23,769 nt of DNA from assembly GCA_021372515.1 (NCBI GenBank), contig JAJFUG010000035.1, positions 1 through 23,769 of the forward strand, in the 5' to 3' direction. A program made the translations under genes and the position numbers. The notes beneath the pieces were generated by a model that saw nothing but the letters and a program-made list of their open reading frames with translations, made no database searches and had not been told where the DNA came from. This DNA comes from a bacterium. Its GTDB lineage: Bacteria; Gemmatimonadota; Glassbacteria; GWA2-58-10. The first letter of the stretch is position 1. Each line of letters opens with the position of its first letter. Below are positions 15,884-23,309 of the stretch, piece after piece.

Positions 15884-16978
15884 TTACTCTTTCACCTTCC
15901 GGCCATAGCTTTCGAAAAGCTCGCCCCAAGGCGTATGGGCCCAGGCGCGCACCCGCCTCTTGCCCCAGACCGGGAACCAGATGCGGTCGTGGTAGAAAGC
16001 CGAGCCGAAAACAAATATATAGACCAGCGGCGTGTGGAACAGCATGCGCTGGAATACTTTTAACGGGCTGAACCAGAACAGGTCGCCCACGCGGCTCGCC
16101 ATGTTGTCGCCCACGCTGAACCGCAGGTTCACGCCGCTGATATCCTCGCCCACCAGCTCAATCTGACGCGGGTCGCCCACCCCGAGGCCCTCCTCGTGGG
16201 CCAGACGGATGTAGTCGATCTTCAGGGGATCGAACCCCATCAGGCGGCTCGAGACCGCATCCAGGGCCGTGCAGTCGGAGGAGGCCAGGATGTAGTTGCC
16301 GATCACCGGGGTCATGGTGCGCGGCCCGGGGCCGTTGCCGCAGGTGGTGCCGTCCGTGAAAGCGAATATCCCCGAGTGTATCTCTTTCTGGATACGCAGC
16401 AGGTCGACCAGGGTCTCGTGGATCACACTGTGGGTGTAGTGGCGGCGACGGTTGAGAAGCCCGCCGAACGCGTTCTTCATCGCCCCGGTGGTGGTGGTGT
16501 AGATATGGGTCTTCACCGTGGGCAGGTGCACCACGTTCCGGCCGAAAAAGTCCTCCGGCAGGCTGATCCCCTCCGGGAAAATCTTATCCAGCACCCGCAG
16601 GCGGCCCTTGGGACGGTAGGTGACCCATTTCATGTCCTCGGGCAGGAAATTGTAGCGCACCGGCACGCCGTAGCGCCGGAAAATGTCGACGTAGCGGTTC
16701 AGACGCTCGCCCTTGAACGCATCGGTGACCACGGTGTCGTTCTGCACGGCCACCAGGTCCTCGTAGCCGCGCCCACGCAACGCCTGGATCGAGCCCTCGA
16801 GCTGCCAGGGGGTGGTGTTGGCCCCCGGATAGGCGAAATGCCAGGAGATGTTGTCCTTGAGGATGGTCTGGGCTCTTTTGTCCAGGGCCTCGTCCAACCC
16901 GGCCAGGCCGGCCAGACGGTCGTAATCCTCCAGCACCGTGGCCGGCGTGGTCTTGAGCACTGCCACTCTGGCTTTCAT
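15884..16978 (-). CDS. DUF362 domain protein
   Basis: A 364-residue DUF362 protein, recognised from LPTVKTHIYTTTTGAMKNAF (152-171), TDGTTCGNGPGPR near 208-220, and ASSDCTALDAVSSRLMGFDP at 232-251. Members elsewhere often carry a ferredoxin-type cluster domain; here only two cysteines are seen in the conserved region, no CxxC pair, and no ferredoxin tail, so a redox role by Fe-S cluster is not supported. The C terminus has a hydrophobic stretch (about 295-325) that may sit in the membrane. The function of the family is not established. It is 24 bases downstream of the UbiA gene; the ATG at 16978 is preferred over an upstream TTG at 17002 because a GGAG lies ten bases before it. Confidence 0.82.
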   Translation of the reverse strand: MKARVAVLKTTPATVLEDYDRLAGLAGLDEALDKRAQTILKDNISWHFAYPGANTTPWQLEGSIQALRGRGYEDLVAVQNDTVVTDAFKGERLNRYVDIFRRYGVPVRYNFLPEDMKWVTYRPKGRLRVLDKIFPEGISLPEDFFGRNVVHLPTVKTHIYTTTTGAMKNAFGGLLNRRRHYTHSVIHETLVDLLRIQKEIHSGIFAFTDGTTCGNGPGPRTMTPVIGNYILASSDCTALDAVSSRLMGFDPLKIDYIRLAHEEGLGVGDPRQIELVGEDISGVNLRFSVGDNMASRVGDLFWFSPLKVFQRMLFHTPLVYIFVFGSAFYHDRIWFPVWGKRRVRAWAHTPWGELFESYGRKVKE

Positions 16979-17002
16979 CCGTTCGCGTCTCCGTCGCAAC
17001 AA

Positions 17003-17878
17003 TTACAGGTACAGGACCACCAGCGCGGCGGCCAGCCAGGCCGCCACATCCAGCAGCAACGAGCGGTCGGCGAACAGCAGGAGCGTCGGGTCGCCTCCGC
17101 CGCGCTTTTGATGAATCAGGTAAAGATAACGGAATATGCCGTAAATCACAAACGGCACGGTGTAGACGAGATGGGTCGAGCCGACATGCGCCACGGTTTC
17201 CGGGCTCAGGGTGTAGAGGATGTAGCACAGAAGGGTGCTGGTGGTGACAATTGAGATCATCTGGTCCAGGAAATAGGGGCTGTAATGGACCAGCACGGCG
17301 CGGTGCGAATCGGCCTCCCCCTCCAGCAGGGTCAGCTCGTGACGGCGCTTGGCGAAACCAAGGAACAGGCTGAGCAGGAAAGTGCAAAGGATGATCCAGT
17401 GGCTGGTCTCGACCGCGATGGCCACGGTGCCGCCCAGGACCCGCAGCACGAACCCGGCCGCCACCAGCATCACGTCCAGGAGCACCACCCGCTTGAGGCG
17501 CCAGGAATAGAGGCCGGTCAGGAGCAGGTAGGCCACGCTCACCGCGACAAAGGCCGGTCCCAGGCTGAGAGCGATCAGCAGCCCGGCCAGGGCCAGGGCC
17601 GATGCGCTCCAGGCCGCCGCGCTCACACTGAGCCGTCCAGCGGCCAGGGGACGCTTACATTTGACCGGGTGCAGACGGTCGCGCTCGCGGTCCAGGATAT
17701 CGTTCAGCAGGTAGACCGAGGCGGAGAAGGCGCAGAAAGCGCAGAAAGCGAGCAGGCTTTCGAGCACACGCTCCGGGTCGCCCAGTTTCTCGGCGAACAC
17801 CAGCCCGGCGAACACCAGCAGGTTCTTGCTCCACTGGCGCGGGCGGACACTCTGGAGGATATTCCAGCAGAACCCCAC
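17003..17878 (-). CDS. UbiA-family decaprenyl-phosphate phosphoribosyltransferase-like protein
   Basis: A 291-residue membrane prenyl-group-handling enzyme with about eight to nine helices. It shows the UbiA motif NDILDRERD (59-67; D63 and D67 bind Mg with the polyprenyl substrate) and the second motif LDVMLVAAGFVLRVLGG (134-150). GFAKRRHEL and YSPYFLDQM are typical of the DPPR synthase branch (mycobacterial Rv3806c/UbiA), which joins PRPP to polyprenyl phosphate as the first step to polyprenyl-phosphate ribose or arabinose. The name rests on motif recognition; another UbiA substrate is possible. It starts at GTG 17878, 14 bases after the GT2 stop, with GGGGAGGG beginning inside that stop. 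DprE1/DprE2 partners and a phosphatase are not in the window. Confidence 0.83.
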   Translation of the reverse strand: MGFCWNILQSVRPRQWSKNLLVFAGLVFAEKLGDPERVLESLLAFCAFCAFSASVYLLNDILDRERDRLHPVKCKRPLAAGRLSVSAAAWSASALALAGLLIALSLGPAFVAVSVAYLLLTGLYSWRLKRVVLLDVMLVAAGFVLRVLGGTVAIAVETSHWIILCTFLLSLFLGFAKRRHELTLLEGEADSHRAVLVHYSPYFLDQMISIVTTSTLLCYILYTLSPETVAHVGSTHLVYTVPFVIYGIFRYLYLIHQKRGGGDPTLLLFADRSLLLDVAAWLAAALVVLYL

Positions 17879-17892
17879 GGCGCGGCCCTCCC

Positions 17893-18933
17893 CTATTGTT
17901 TCCAGGTGCTGCGGTCCATCTCGCGGCGCACGAAACGCGCCCGCACCACCCCGCTGGCGTAGACCCAGAGCGTGATCCAGCAGGCTAACGGATGAAAAAA
18001 CCAGGCCACATCGGGCTTGCGCAGCCAGCCGCGCGCGGCCTGCCAGAGCAGCGGGACAACGCACACGCAGTACAGCACGAACCGTACCAGGTGCGGCCCC
18101 AGGCGGCGCTTCCAGGGGTAGCGGCGCAGGCCCTGGCTGCTGAAATAGGTATAGTCGCGGATGCGGCGGGTCTGCTTGCGCGCGAACGTGCGGATGTCGG
18201 GGCAGTAGAGGTGCACGATCCCCACGCGCACCTTGGCGAAAGTGTCCAGGCCCTGGCTCACCAGGTCCCAGACCGTGTCAATGTCGGCCAGGTAGGGGCT
18301 CCACTGGGTGTTGCGCAGGGCCTCGGCACGCACCATGAAACCGTTGGCCCCCATGGTGGGAATCGCCTGGGGCTGCAGACGGACCCGCAGCCAGCCCTCC
18401 CGCTCCTCGGTGGGCACGGTCAGGCCGGTCCAGCGCCCGGTGAGGTAGTTCAGACGGTCGTAGTTGCCCAGGAAACTGACCAGCGGGTCGTTCACCCCGG
18501 TCAGGGCGCAGTAGCGGGTTACCAGGGGGTCGCCCGGGCGATGCTCGTACCAGAGCGGCTCGCTGCCCGTTACCAGCGGGTCCTCGAACGGGGCGACCAT
18601 GCGCCGCAGCCAGTCGGGGCCGGGCAGGATATTGTCGCTGTCCACCAGGGCGATGATCTCACCCGTTGCGGCGGCGAACCCGGCGGCCTTGCCGGCCTCG
18701 CCTGTGCGCAGGGGGTTATCGACGATCCGGTCTACTCCATAGCGCGCGGCCAGATCGCGGGTGCTGTCGGTCGAGCCGGCATCCGCCACCACGATCTCGA
18801 CCCGCTCACGCGGATAGTCCTGCGCCCGGATGCTCTCCAGGCATAGACCCAGCACGGAGGCCGAGTTGAGGGTCGGGATGACGAAACTCACCCGCGGCAG
18901 GACGCCTCCCGCCCTGTCGGCCGCGGCGCTCAC
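17893..18933 (-). CDS. GT2 glycosyltransferase with C-terminal membrane helices
   Basis: A 346-residue GT2 enzyme: catalytic domain at about 14-250, with VSFVIPTLNSASVLG near the N terminus, VVADAGSTDST at 48-58, DSD at 98-100 for metal binding, and a conserved GANGFMVR acceptor region. Helical, hydrophobic stretches occur at about 285-305 and 320-335. Basic blocks before them (RKQTRRIRDYTYF) suggest an interfacial membrane position. It should add a sugar to a lipid-linked acceptor on the cytoplasmic side. The start is GTG at 18933, overlapping the stop of the GT2-GT2 fusion by four bases (GTGA), so translation is coupled. It directly precedes the UbiA gene. Donor and acceptor are unknown. 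Confidence 0.85.
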   Translation of the reverse strand: MSAAADRAGGVLPRVSFVIPTLNSASVLGLCLESIRAQDYPRERVEIVVADAGSTDSTRDLAARYGVDRIVDNPLRTGEAGKAAGFAAATGEIIALVDSDNILPGPDWLRRMVAPFEDPLVTGSEPLWYEHRPGDPLVTRYCALTGVNDPLVSFLGNYDRLNYLTGRWTGLTVPTEEREGWLRVRLQPQAIPTMGANGFMVRAEALRNTQWSPYLADIDTVWDLVSQGLDTFAKVRVGIVHLYCPDIRTFARKQTRRIRDYTYFSSQGLRRYPWKRRLGPHLVRFVLYCVCVVPLLWQAARGWLRKPDVAWFFHPLACWITLWVYASGVVRARFVRREMDRSTWKQ

Positions 18934-20717
18934 TTTCCGCCCTCTGACGCCGCCGGGGGAGCGGCCTCGCCGCGACGGCCGGGATAGCCCAGGTCACGCG
19001 AAAGCAGCCCACGCATGAACCAGAAGCCGTAGGTCAGGTGCGAGGCCACGATCCCGCTGAACACGTACCAGATCATGCGGGGGTTGAAACTGAGGCAGGC
19101 CGAGAGCAGCGCCACCGCGAAATACAGCCCGGCCGTGGCCAGATAGGCCCAGCCCAGCGGCCTCCAGACAAACGCGGCGGCCCAGCCGAACGTGAGGCCC
19201 AGGGCCAGGAGCGAGGGCATGAAATAGGCCGGCTTGCGGCTGGTCTCCGGGAATTTTTTCACGAAATAACCCCGGTGCAGGGCGTAGCTTCGTATCTGGC
19301 GCAAGTGCCCGGCGTAGACCTGACGGCGGTGGTGGTAGACTATGGCGTCCGGCTCGTAGGCGATCCTGAGCCCCAGGTCCCGCACGACTTTCAGGCAGAA
19401 CACGGTGTCCTCGCCCGGCCAATACTGAGTATCGAAACCGCCCACCCGGCTGAACACCTCCTTGCGCACCAAGAGGTTGCAGGTGGGGTAATCCTCCACC
19501 TCGCGGTACATGCCCTGGATGTAGCGGTAGTTGTAGCTGCCGCCCACCAGCGGGGAGGCGTAGATTTCGCCGCTGGCCTGACGGCGCAGGTCATCCGAGG
19601 GCGGAGTGACCGCCGGGCCGCCCACCGCGGCCACCTCCGCGCGGCTGAAATTGCGCACCGCGCTGGTCAGCCAGTCGGTCACCGGGTAGGCGTCATCGTC
19701 CAGGAACGCCAGTATCTCACCCCGGGCGTGCTCCAGGGCCAGGTCGCGCTTGTAGCTGGGCGGCTGCTTGCCGGTGGGGATCACCTTCACGCGCGGGTCA
19801 TCCCATTCGAACGGCTCGTCCGGGAACACCAGCACCTCGAAATCCGGGTAGTCCAGCTCCAGACAGGCCTCCAGCGACTCGACCAGGTAGCCGTTGAACG
19901 GCCCCACCGCGATCACGATCGAGACCGGGGGCAGCTCGCTCAGCCGCGGCAGCCGACGGTCATAATAGCCGACAATTTTCATGCGGTAAAAGATTGAAAG
20001 CGTGTCGACCAGGATGTTGAGGATGTCGCGCAGGCCGATCCGCCCCCAGCGCATGCGGCGTCGGAAATCGATCACCACCGGCACCTCGGAGATGCGGAAG
20101 CCCTTGTAATGCGCGATGGCCAGCAGCTCGATGTCGAAAGCGAATTTTTTGACCAGCACGTGAGGGAACACCTCGGCCAGCACGCCGCGGCGGTAGAGCT
20201 TTATCCCGGTCTGGGTGTCCTTGAGCGGCAGGCCGAACAGCACCTTGATGAACAGGAAATAGCAGAGCGAGAACAGGCGCCGCCAGAGCGGGTAGTCGAT
20301 TTTCGAATCCGGGTGGAACTTGGAGCCGATCACCACATCCGCGCCCTCGCGGTGCAGCTTGTCCCAGAGGTTGCCCAGCTGGGCCGGGGCGATGTCGAGG
20401 TCGGCGTCCAGGAAAGCCACCACCTCACCGCGGGCGCGGTTGAACCCGGTCTTGAGCGCCCAGCCCTTGCCCTGGTTGTGGACGTTGCGGGCCACCCGGA
20501 TGTGGCTGTCCGCCGCCGCGGCGGCGCGGGCCTCCTCCAGGGTGTCGTCCGCGCTCCCGTCATCCACCACGATTATCTCGAACGGCACTCCCAGCGCAAC
20601 CAGGCTGGACGAGGCCTCATGCAGGTTGGCGCGGATGCGCTCACCCTCGTTGTAGGCCGGCATGATGACCGACAGTTTCACCCCGGCCCTGTTGCCGTTG
20701 TCCCTGCTCTCAGTCAT
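18930..20717 (-). CDS. Two-domain GT2-GT2 glycosyltransferase fusion
   Basis: A 595-residue protein made of two GT2 units. Head 1 (about 14-250) resembles dolichyl-phosphate glucosyltransferase ALG5/DPM1: VIMPAYNEGERI, VVDDGSADDT, DAD at 104-106, GSKFHPDS, and DTQTGIKLYRR. Head 2 (about 262-490) is a polymer-type GT2: LDDDAYP at 339-345, a TCNLLVRKEVF acceptor region, GED at 435-437 and a Q-x-R-like basic segment, followed by three hydrophobic stretches (about 498-570). No stop or frame change separates the heads. One polypeptide could thus make a polyprenyl-phosphate sugar and also transfer another sugar. It overlaps the flippase gene by eight bases and the next GT2 by four. The ATG at 20717 has GGAGG six bases upstream. 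The coupling of heads is visible; the joint function is inference. Confidence 0.85.
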   Translation of the reverse strand: MTESRDNGNRAGVKLSVIMPAYNEGERIRANLHEASSSLVALGVPFEIIVVDDGSADDTLEEARAAAAADSHIRVARNVHNQGKGWALKTGFNRARGEVVAFLDADLDIAPAQLGNLWDKLHREGADVVIGSKFHPDSKIDYPLWRRLFSLCYFLFIKVLFGLPLKDTQTGIKLYRRGVLAEVFPHVLVKKFAFDIELLAIAHYKGFRISEVPVVIDFRRRMRWGRIGLRDILNILVDTLSIFYRMKIVGYYDRRLPRLSELPPVSIVIAVGPFNGYLVESLEACLELDYPDFEVLVFPDEPFEWDDPRVKVIPTGKQPPSYKRDLALEHARGEILAFLDDDAYPVTDWLTSAVRNFSRAEVAAVGGPAVTPPSDDLRRQASGEIYASPLVGGSYNYRYIQGMYREVEDYPTCNLLVRKEVFSRVGGFDTQYWPGEDTVFCLKVVRDLGLRIAYEPDAIVYHHRRQVYAGHLRQIRSYALHRGYFVKKFPETSRKPAYFMPSLLALGLTFGWAAAFVWRPLGWAYLATAGLYFAVALLSACLSFNPRMIWYVFSGIVASHLTYGFWFMRGLLSRDLGYPGRRGEAAPPAASEGGK

Positions 20718-22023
20718 CCAGGGCCTCCCCCCGCTCCCGGGTGAAACCCAGCGACGGGCGGCGGTGACGGCGCAGCTCGCCCCAGACCACGCTGGCGTAC
20801 AGGCAGAGGAAAGAGAGCACCCCGAAAGCGCTCATGACCCAGATCACAGCGGTCAGGCTCGGGTGGTAGAGCTGAAGGGCCACGGCGTAGGCCACGGCCA
20901 GCGGCAGGAACAGGTAGAGGAACCCGCTGCGCCCGCGCGCGAGCAGGAAATTGATCTGGATGTTGAGCAGCGCCACCGGGGTCATCCCCAGGCCGAAAAT
21001 GCGCACCAGCGAGGCGGCCAGGTCGCTGCCCTCCGGGAACAGGATGCGCAGGATCAGGTGCGGGAAACTCATGCAGGCCACCACCCCGCAGGCGCAGAGC
21101 AACAGGCAGTAGAGCAGGGCCATGTTCAGAAGCTGCAGCGAGCCGCGCTCGCGCGAGGCGGTCAGGCGGCTGACCTTGGGGAACAGCGCCGTGCTTATGG
21201 CTAACGGGGCGAACAGGAACGCCTTGCCCACCACCTGGGCGAACCCGTACTCGCCGGCCTCGGCCCGGCCGAAAAAGTGCTTGACCGCGATGGCGTCCGC
21301 ATAGGTGAACACGGCGAACCCGAGCAGCGAGATGAGCACGGGCCAGAAAAAGCGGTAGTGCGGACGGCTGTCAACATTGGAGTCGCCGCCGGAGAGCTTG
21401 AAAATCATCACGTTGAGCGGGAACATCGCCATCACTATCACCGCGACGTTGCACAGCACCAGCGAGCCCAGCGCCCCGGCCACCTGGAAGCCCATCCAGA
21501 CCAGCAGCACCCCGCTGCCCAGCTTGACCGCGGTGGACAGCACCTGGTTGGCGCTGTAGTGGTAGAAATACTGGAACCCCTGCAGCGCGCCCCAGAACAC
21601 GTAGCTCAGCACGCACAGGCTCACCGCCAGGCCGGTCACATAGACCGCGCCCAGGCTGCGGATGTTCAGGTAGTCGCGCAGGAACGGCCCCAGCACCAGG
21701 AACGCGGCCATCAGGGCCGCGGCCACGAGGCCCAGCTTGAGCACCGAGCGGCGCAGCAGCACCGAGACCTGGCCCAGAAGGCGCCGGCTGTCCAGGGAGG
21801 AGACGTAGCGCGCCGTGACCACCTGCACCGCGTTCAGCGGCAGGGCCAGGATCATGTACAGCGAGATCAGGCCGAAATAGTCGCCGTACTCCTCGCGCGG
21901 CAGCATGCGTCCCATCAGGATGTTGAACAGGGTGTTGCTCAGCCCGGTGATCACCGTGGCCACCAGCAGCACCGTGCCGTGCTTGATCACTCCGCCGGTT
22001 TTGCTCTTGCCGTCAGCGCTCAA
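20710..22023 (-). CDS. Wzx-type lipid-linked oligosaccharide flippase (MOP superfamily)
   Basis: A 437-residue membrane protein with about 12 to 14 hydrophobic segments, in line with the length of Wzx/MurJ-like flippases. Family traits are the N-terminal helix with LSNTLFNILMGRMLPREEYG, the charged YADAIAVKHFFG in the mid-protein helix, and GEYGFAQVVGKAFLFAP. It would move polyprenyl-pyrophosphate-linked repeat units across the cytoplasmic membrane. A Wzy polymerase is not recognisable in the window, although one of the large membrane proteins could take that role. The start is TTG at 22023 with GGAG eight bases upstream. Its 89-base leader holds small inverted repeats (22060-22076 and around 22104-22121). 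Confidence 0.87.
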   Translation of the reverse strand: MSADGKSKTGGVIKHGTVLLVATVITGLSNTLFNILMGRMLPREEYGDYFGLISLYMILALPLNAVQVVTARYVSSLDSRRLLGQVSVLLRRSVLKLGLVAAALMAAFLVLGPFLRDYLNIRSLGAVYVTGLAVSLCVLSYVFWGALQGFQYFYHYSANQVLSTAVKLGSGVLLVWMGFQVAGALGSLVLCNVAVIVMAMFPLNVMIFKLSGGDSNVDSRPHYRFFWPVLISLLGFAVFTYADAIAVKHFFGRAEAGEYGFAQVVGKAFLFAPLAISTALFPKVSRLTASRERGSLQLLNMALLYCLLLCACGVVACMSFPHLILRILFPEGSDLAASLVRIFGLGMTPVALLNIQINFLLARGRSGFLYLFLPLAVAYAVALQLYHPSLTAVIWVMSAFGVLSFLCLYASVVWGELRRHRRPSLGFTRERGEALDD

Positions 22024-22059
22024 GCTTTTCTCTCCAGGGAGACAGTAAAACGTTCCTGT

Positions 22060-22076
22060 CCTGAAACCGATTCAGG
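22060..22076. repeat. Inverted repeat in the flippase leader
   Basis: CCTGAA and TTCAGG are perfect six-base arms around a five-base loop, 37 bases ahead of the TTG start. On the minus strand the U-run lies before the hairpin, not after it, so it is not a terminator for this transcript. Confidence 0.4.
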
Positions 22077-22103
22077 GAAAAAATAATCTTGCCAGGTTCA
22101 CAT

Positions 22104-22121
22104 CGCGGCCGCTCAGCCGCG
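22104..22121. repeat. Inverted repeat across the stop of radical SAM gene 2
   Basis: CGCGGC (22104-22109) and GCCGCG (22116-22121) pair around a six-base loop that contains the stop codon region (22113-22115). The U-run of the transcript is about 20 bases further on, too far for a standard terminator. Possible mRNA-end stem. Confidence 0.35.
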
Positions 22122-23249
22122 GTAGAGCAGACGGCTCAGACGCCGTGGCCAGCCCAGAAGGCCGCTCTCATCGTACAGGCAGCGGCTGCAGTAGGCGAAG
22201 CGCTCCCGGTTTTCGAGCACGGAGCGCCGCACCTGACGGGCCTTGTCGCCGTGCCACACCGCGTTGAACCCGCTTTCGAACACATTGCCCATGCTCATGG
22301 CCTTCATGCAGCTTTCGCTGTCCAGGGCCGGCATGGCCGCGTTGCAGCAGGGCAGCAGGGTGCCGTCCGAATAGACGAACGGGCTGTAGAGCCCGAAATA
22401 GCAGACCCGCTGCCGCGCCGTTTTGCCGTCCCCGGCGCCGTCAAGCTGCTCCTGCATCAGCGTGATCGACCCGGCGGTGCGTGTCAGGCCTACCTCGTGC
22501 GCCGTCTCGCGGGCCCGGGCGAGGATTTCGCGGTAGCGCGCGATGTGCTCCGGGTCTTTATCTTCCAGCACGAAAATGTCGTTGCCGGTCTCGTACAGGC
22601 GCTGCGCCAGCCCGCAGTTCACCTCATCCAGCCCCAGGCCGGCCACGCGGCGCACGCTCTCGGGCAGGCCCTCGATGTTGAGCTTGGAGCACAGAAGGGT
22701 CACCTCCACGTGGGTCGAGGCCCCGCGCTCGTTGCGGTAGGCGACCAGGGCGCGAAGGTTGTCCAGCACCCGTCCCAGCTTGCCCTCGTTGCGCACCCGG
22801 TCGTACATCTCCTCCACCGCTGTGTCCAGCGATACGGAGAGGAAATCCAGCCCCGAGTCCACGATCCGCCGCGCGCGGCTCTCATCCAGGATCATGCCGT
22901 TGCTGTCGAGCTTGGTCACGATCCGGCGGCCCTTGGCGTAGCGGATCATGTCGTAGACCTGGTCGTTGAGCAGGCCCTCGCCCACGCCGGTCAGAACGAG
23001 ATAGTCCGGCCGGGCCTCGTCGATCAGGGCCTTGAACCGCTCCAGGTCGACCCGGGCCGCGGGGCGGGATTGCTTGCTCCAGATACAGGAGGGGCAGCGG
23101 TAGTTGCAGAGGCTGGTCACCTCCACCTGAAGGCGCAGCGGAGGGCGTGGCCTCCGGCGGCGGTAAAAAATAAAATCCGGCGCTTTGAGCAGGTAGCGCA
23201 GCACACTGCCCAGCCGCAGGATTTTAATCAGCATCCGGAGCTGATACAT
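22113..23249 (-). CDS. Radical SAM / SPASM domain protein 2
   Basis: A 378-residue radical SAM protein with CNYRCPSC (C48, C52, C55) for the [4Fe-4S] cluster. The usual GGGEP SAM-binding motif reads GVGEGLL at 88-94, so the normal Pro is replaced by Gly. The C-terminal half carries a SPASM-like cluster region: C283, C301, C302, C314, C354 and C357, with SDGTLLPCC typical of the domain. It should make a 5'-deoxyadenosyl radical; known SPASM enzymes modify peptides, proteins or sugars. It shares little more than fold motifs with the radical SAM protein at 13751-14893 and is not a recent duplicate. The start is ATG 23249 with a GGGGA run a few bases upstream. It lies between a GT4 and the flippase gene, in the same direction. 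Confidence 0.85.
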   Translation of the reverse strand: MYQLRMLIKILRLGSVLRYLLKAPDFIFYRRRRPRPPLRLQVEVTSLCNYRCPSCIWSKQSRPAARVDLERFKALIDEARPDYLVLTGVGEGLLNDQVYDMIRYAKGRRIVTKLDSNGMILDESRARRIVDSGLDFLSVSLDTAVEEMYDRVRNEGKLGRVLDNLRALVAYRNERGASTHVEVTLLCSKLNIEGLPESVRRVAGLGLDEVNCGLAQRLYETGNDIFVLEDKDPEHIARYREILARARETAHEVGLTRTAGSITLMQEQLDGAGDGKTARQRVCYFGLYSPFVYSDGTLLPCCNAAMPALDSESCMKAMSMGNVFESGFNAVWHGDKARQVRRSVLENRERFAYCSRCLYDESGLLGWPRRLSRLLYRG

Positions 23250-23309
23250 CGGGTTTCCCCTATCAGACAGTCAAAACTCTGGAATAACAGCCGCTACGCC
23301 AAAGAAAAC

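Noticed and set aside
17879-18064. N-terminal extension of the UbiA-like protein
   Set aside because: It lies within the coding part of the GT2 upstream. GTG 17878 has a good ribosome binding site and aligns with the family start.
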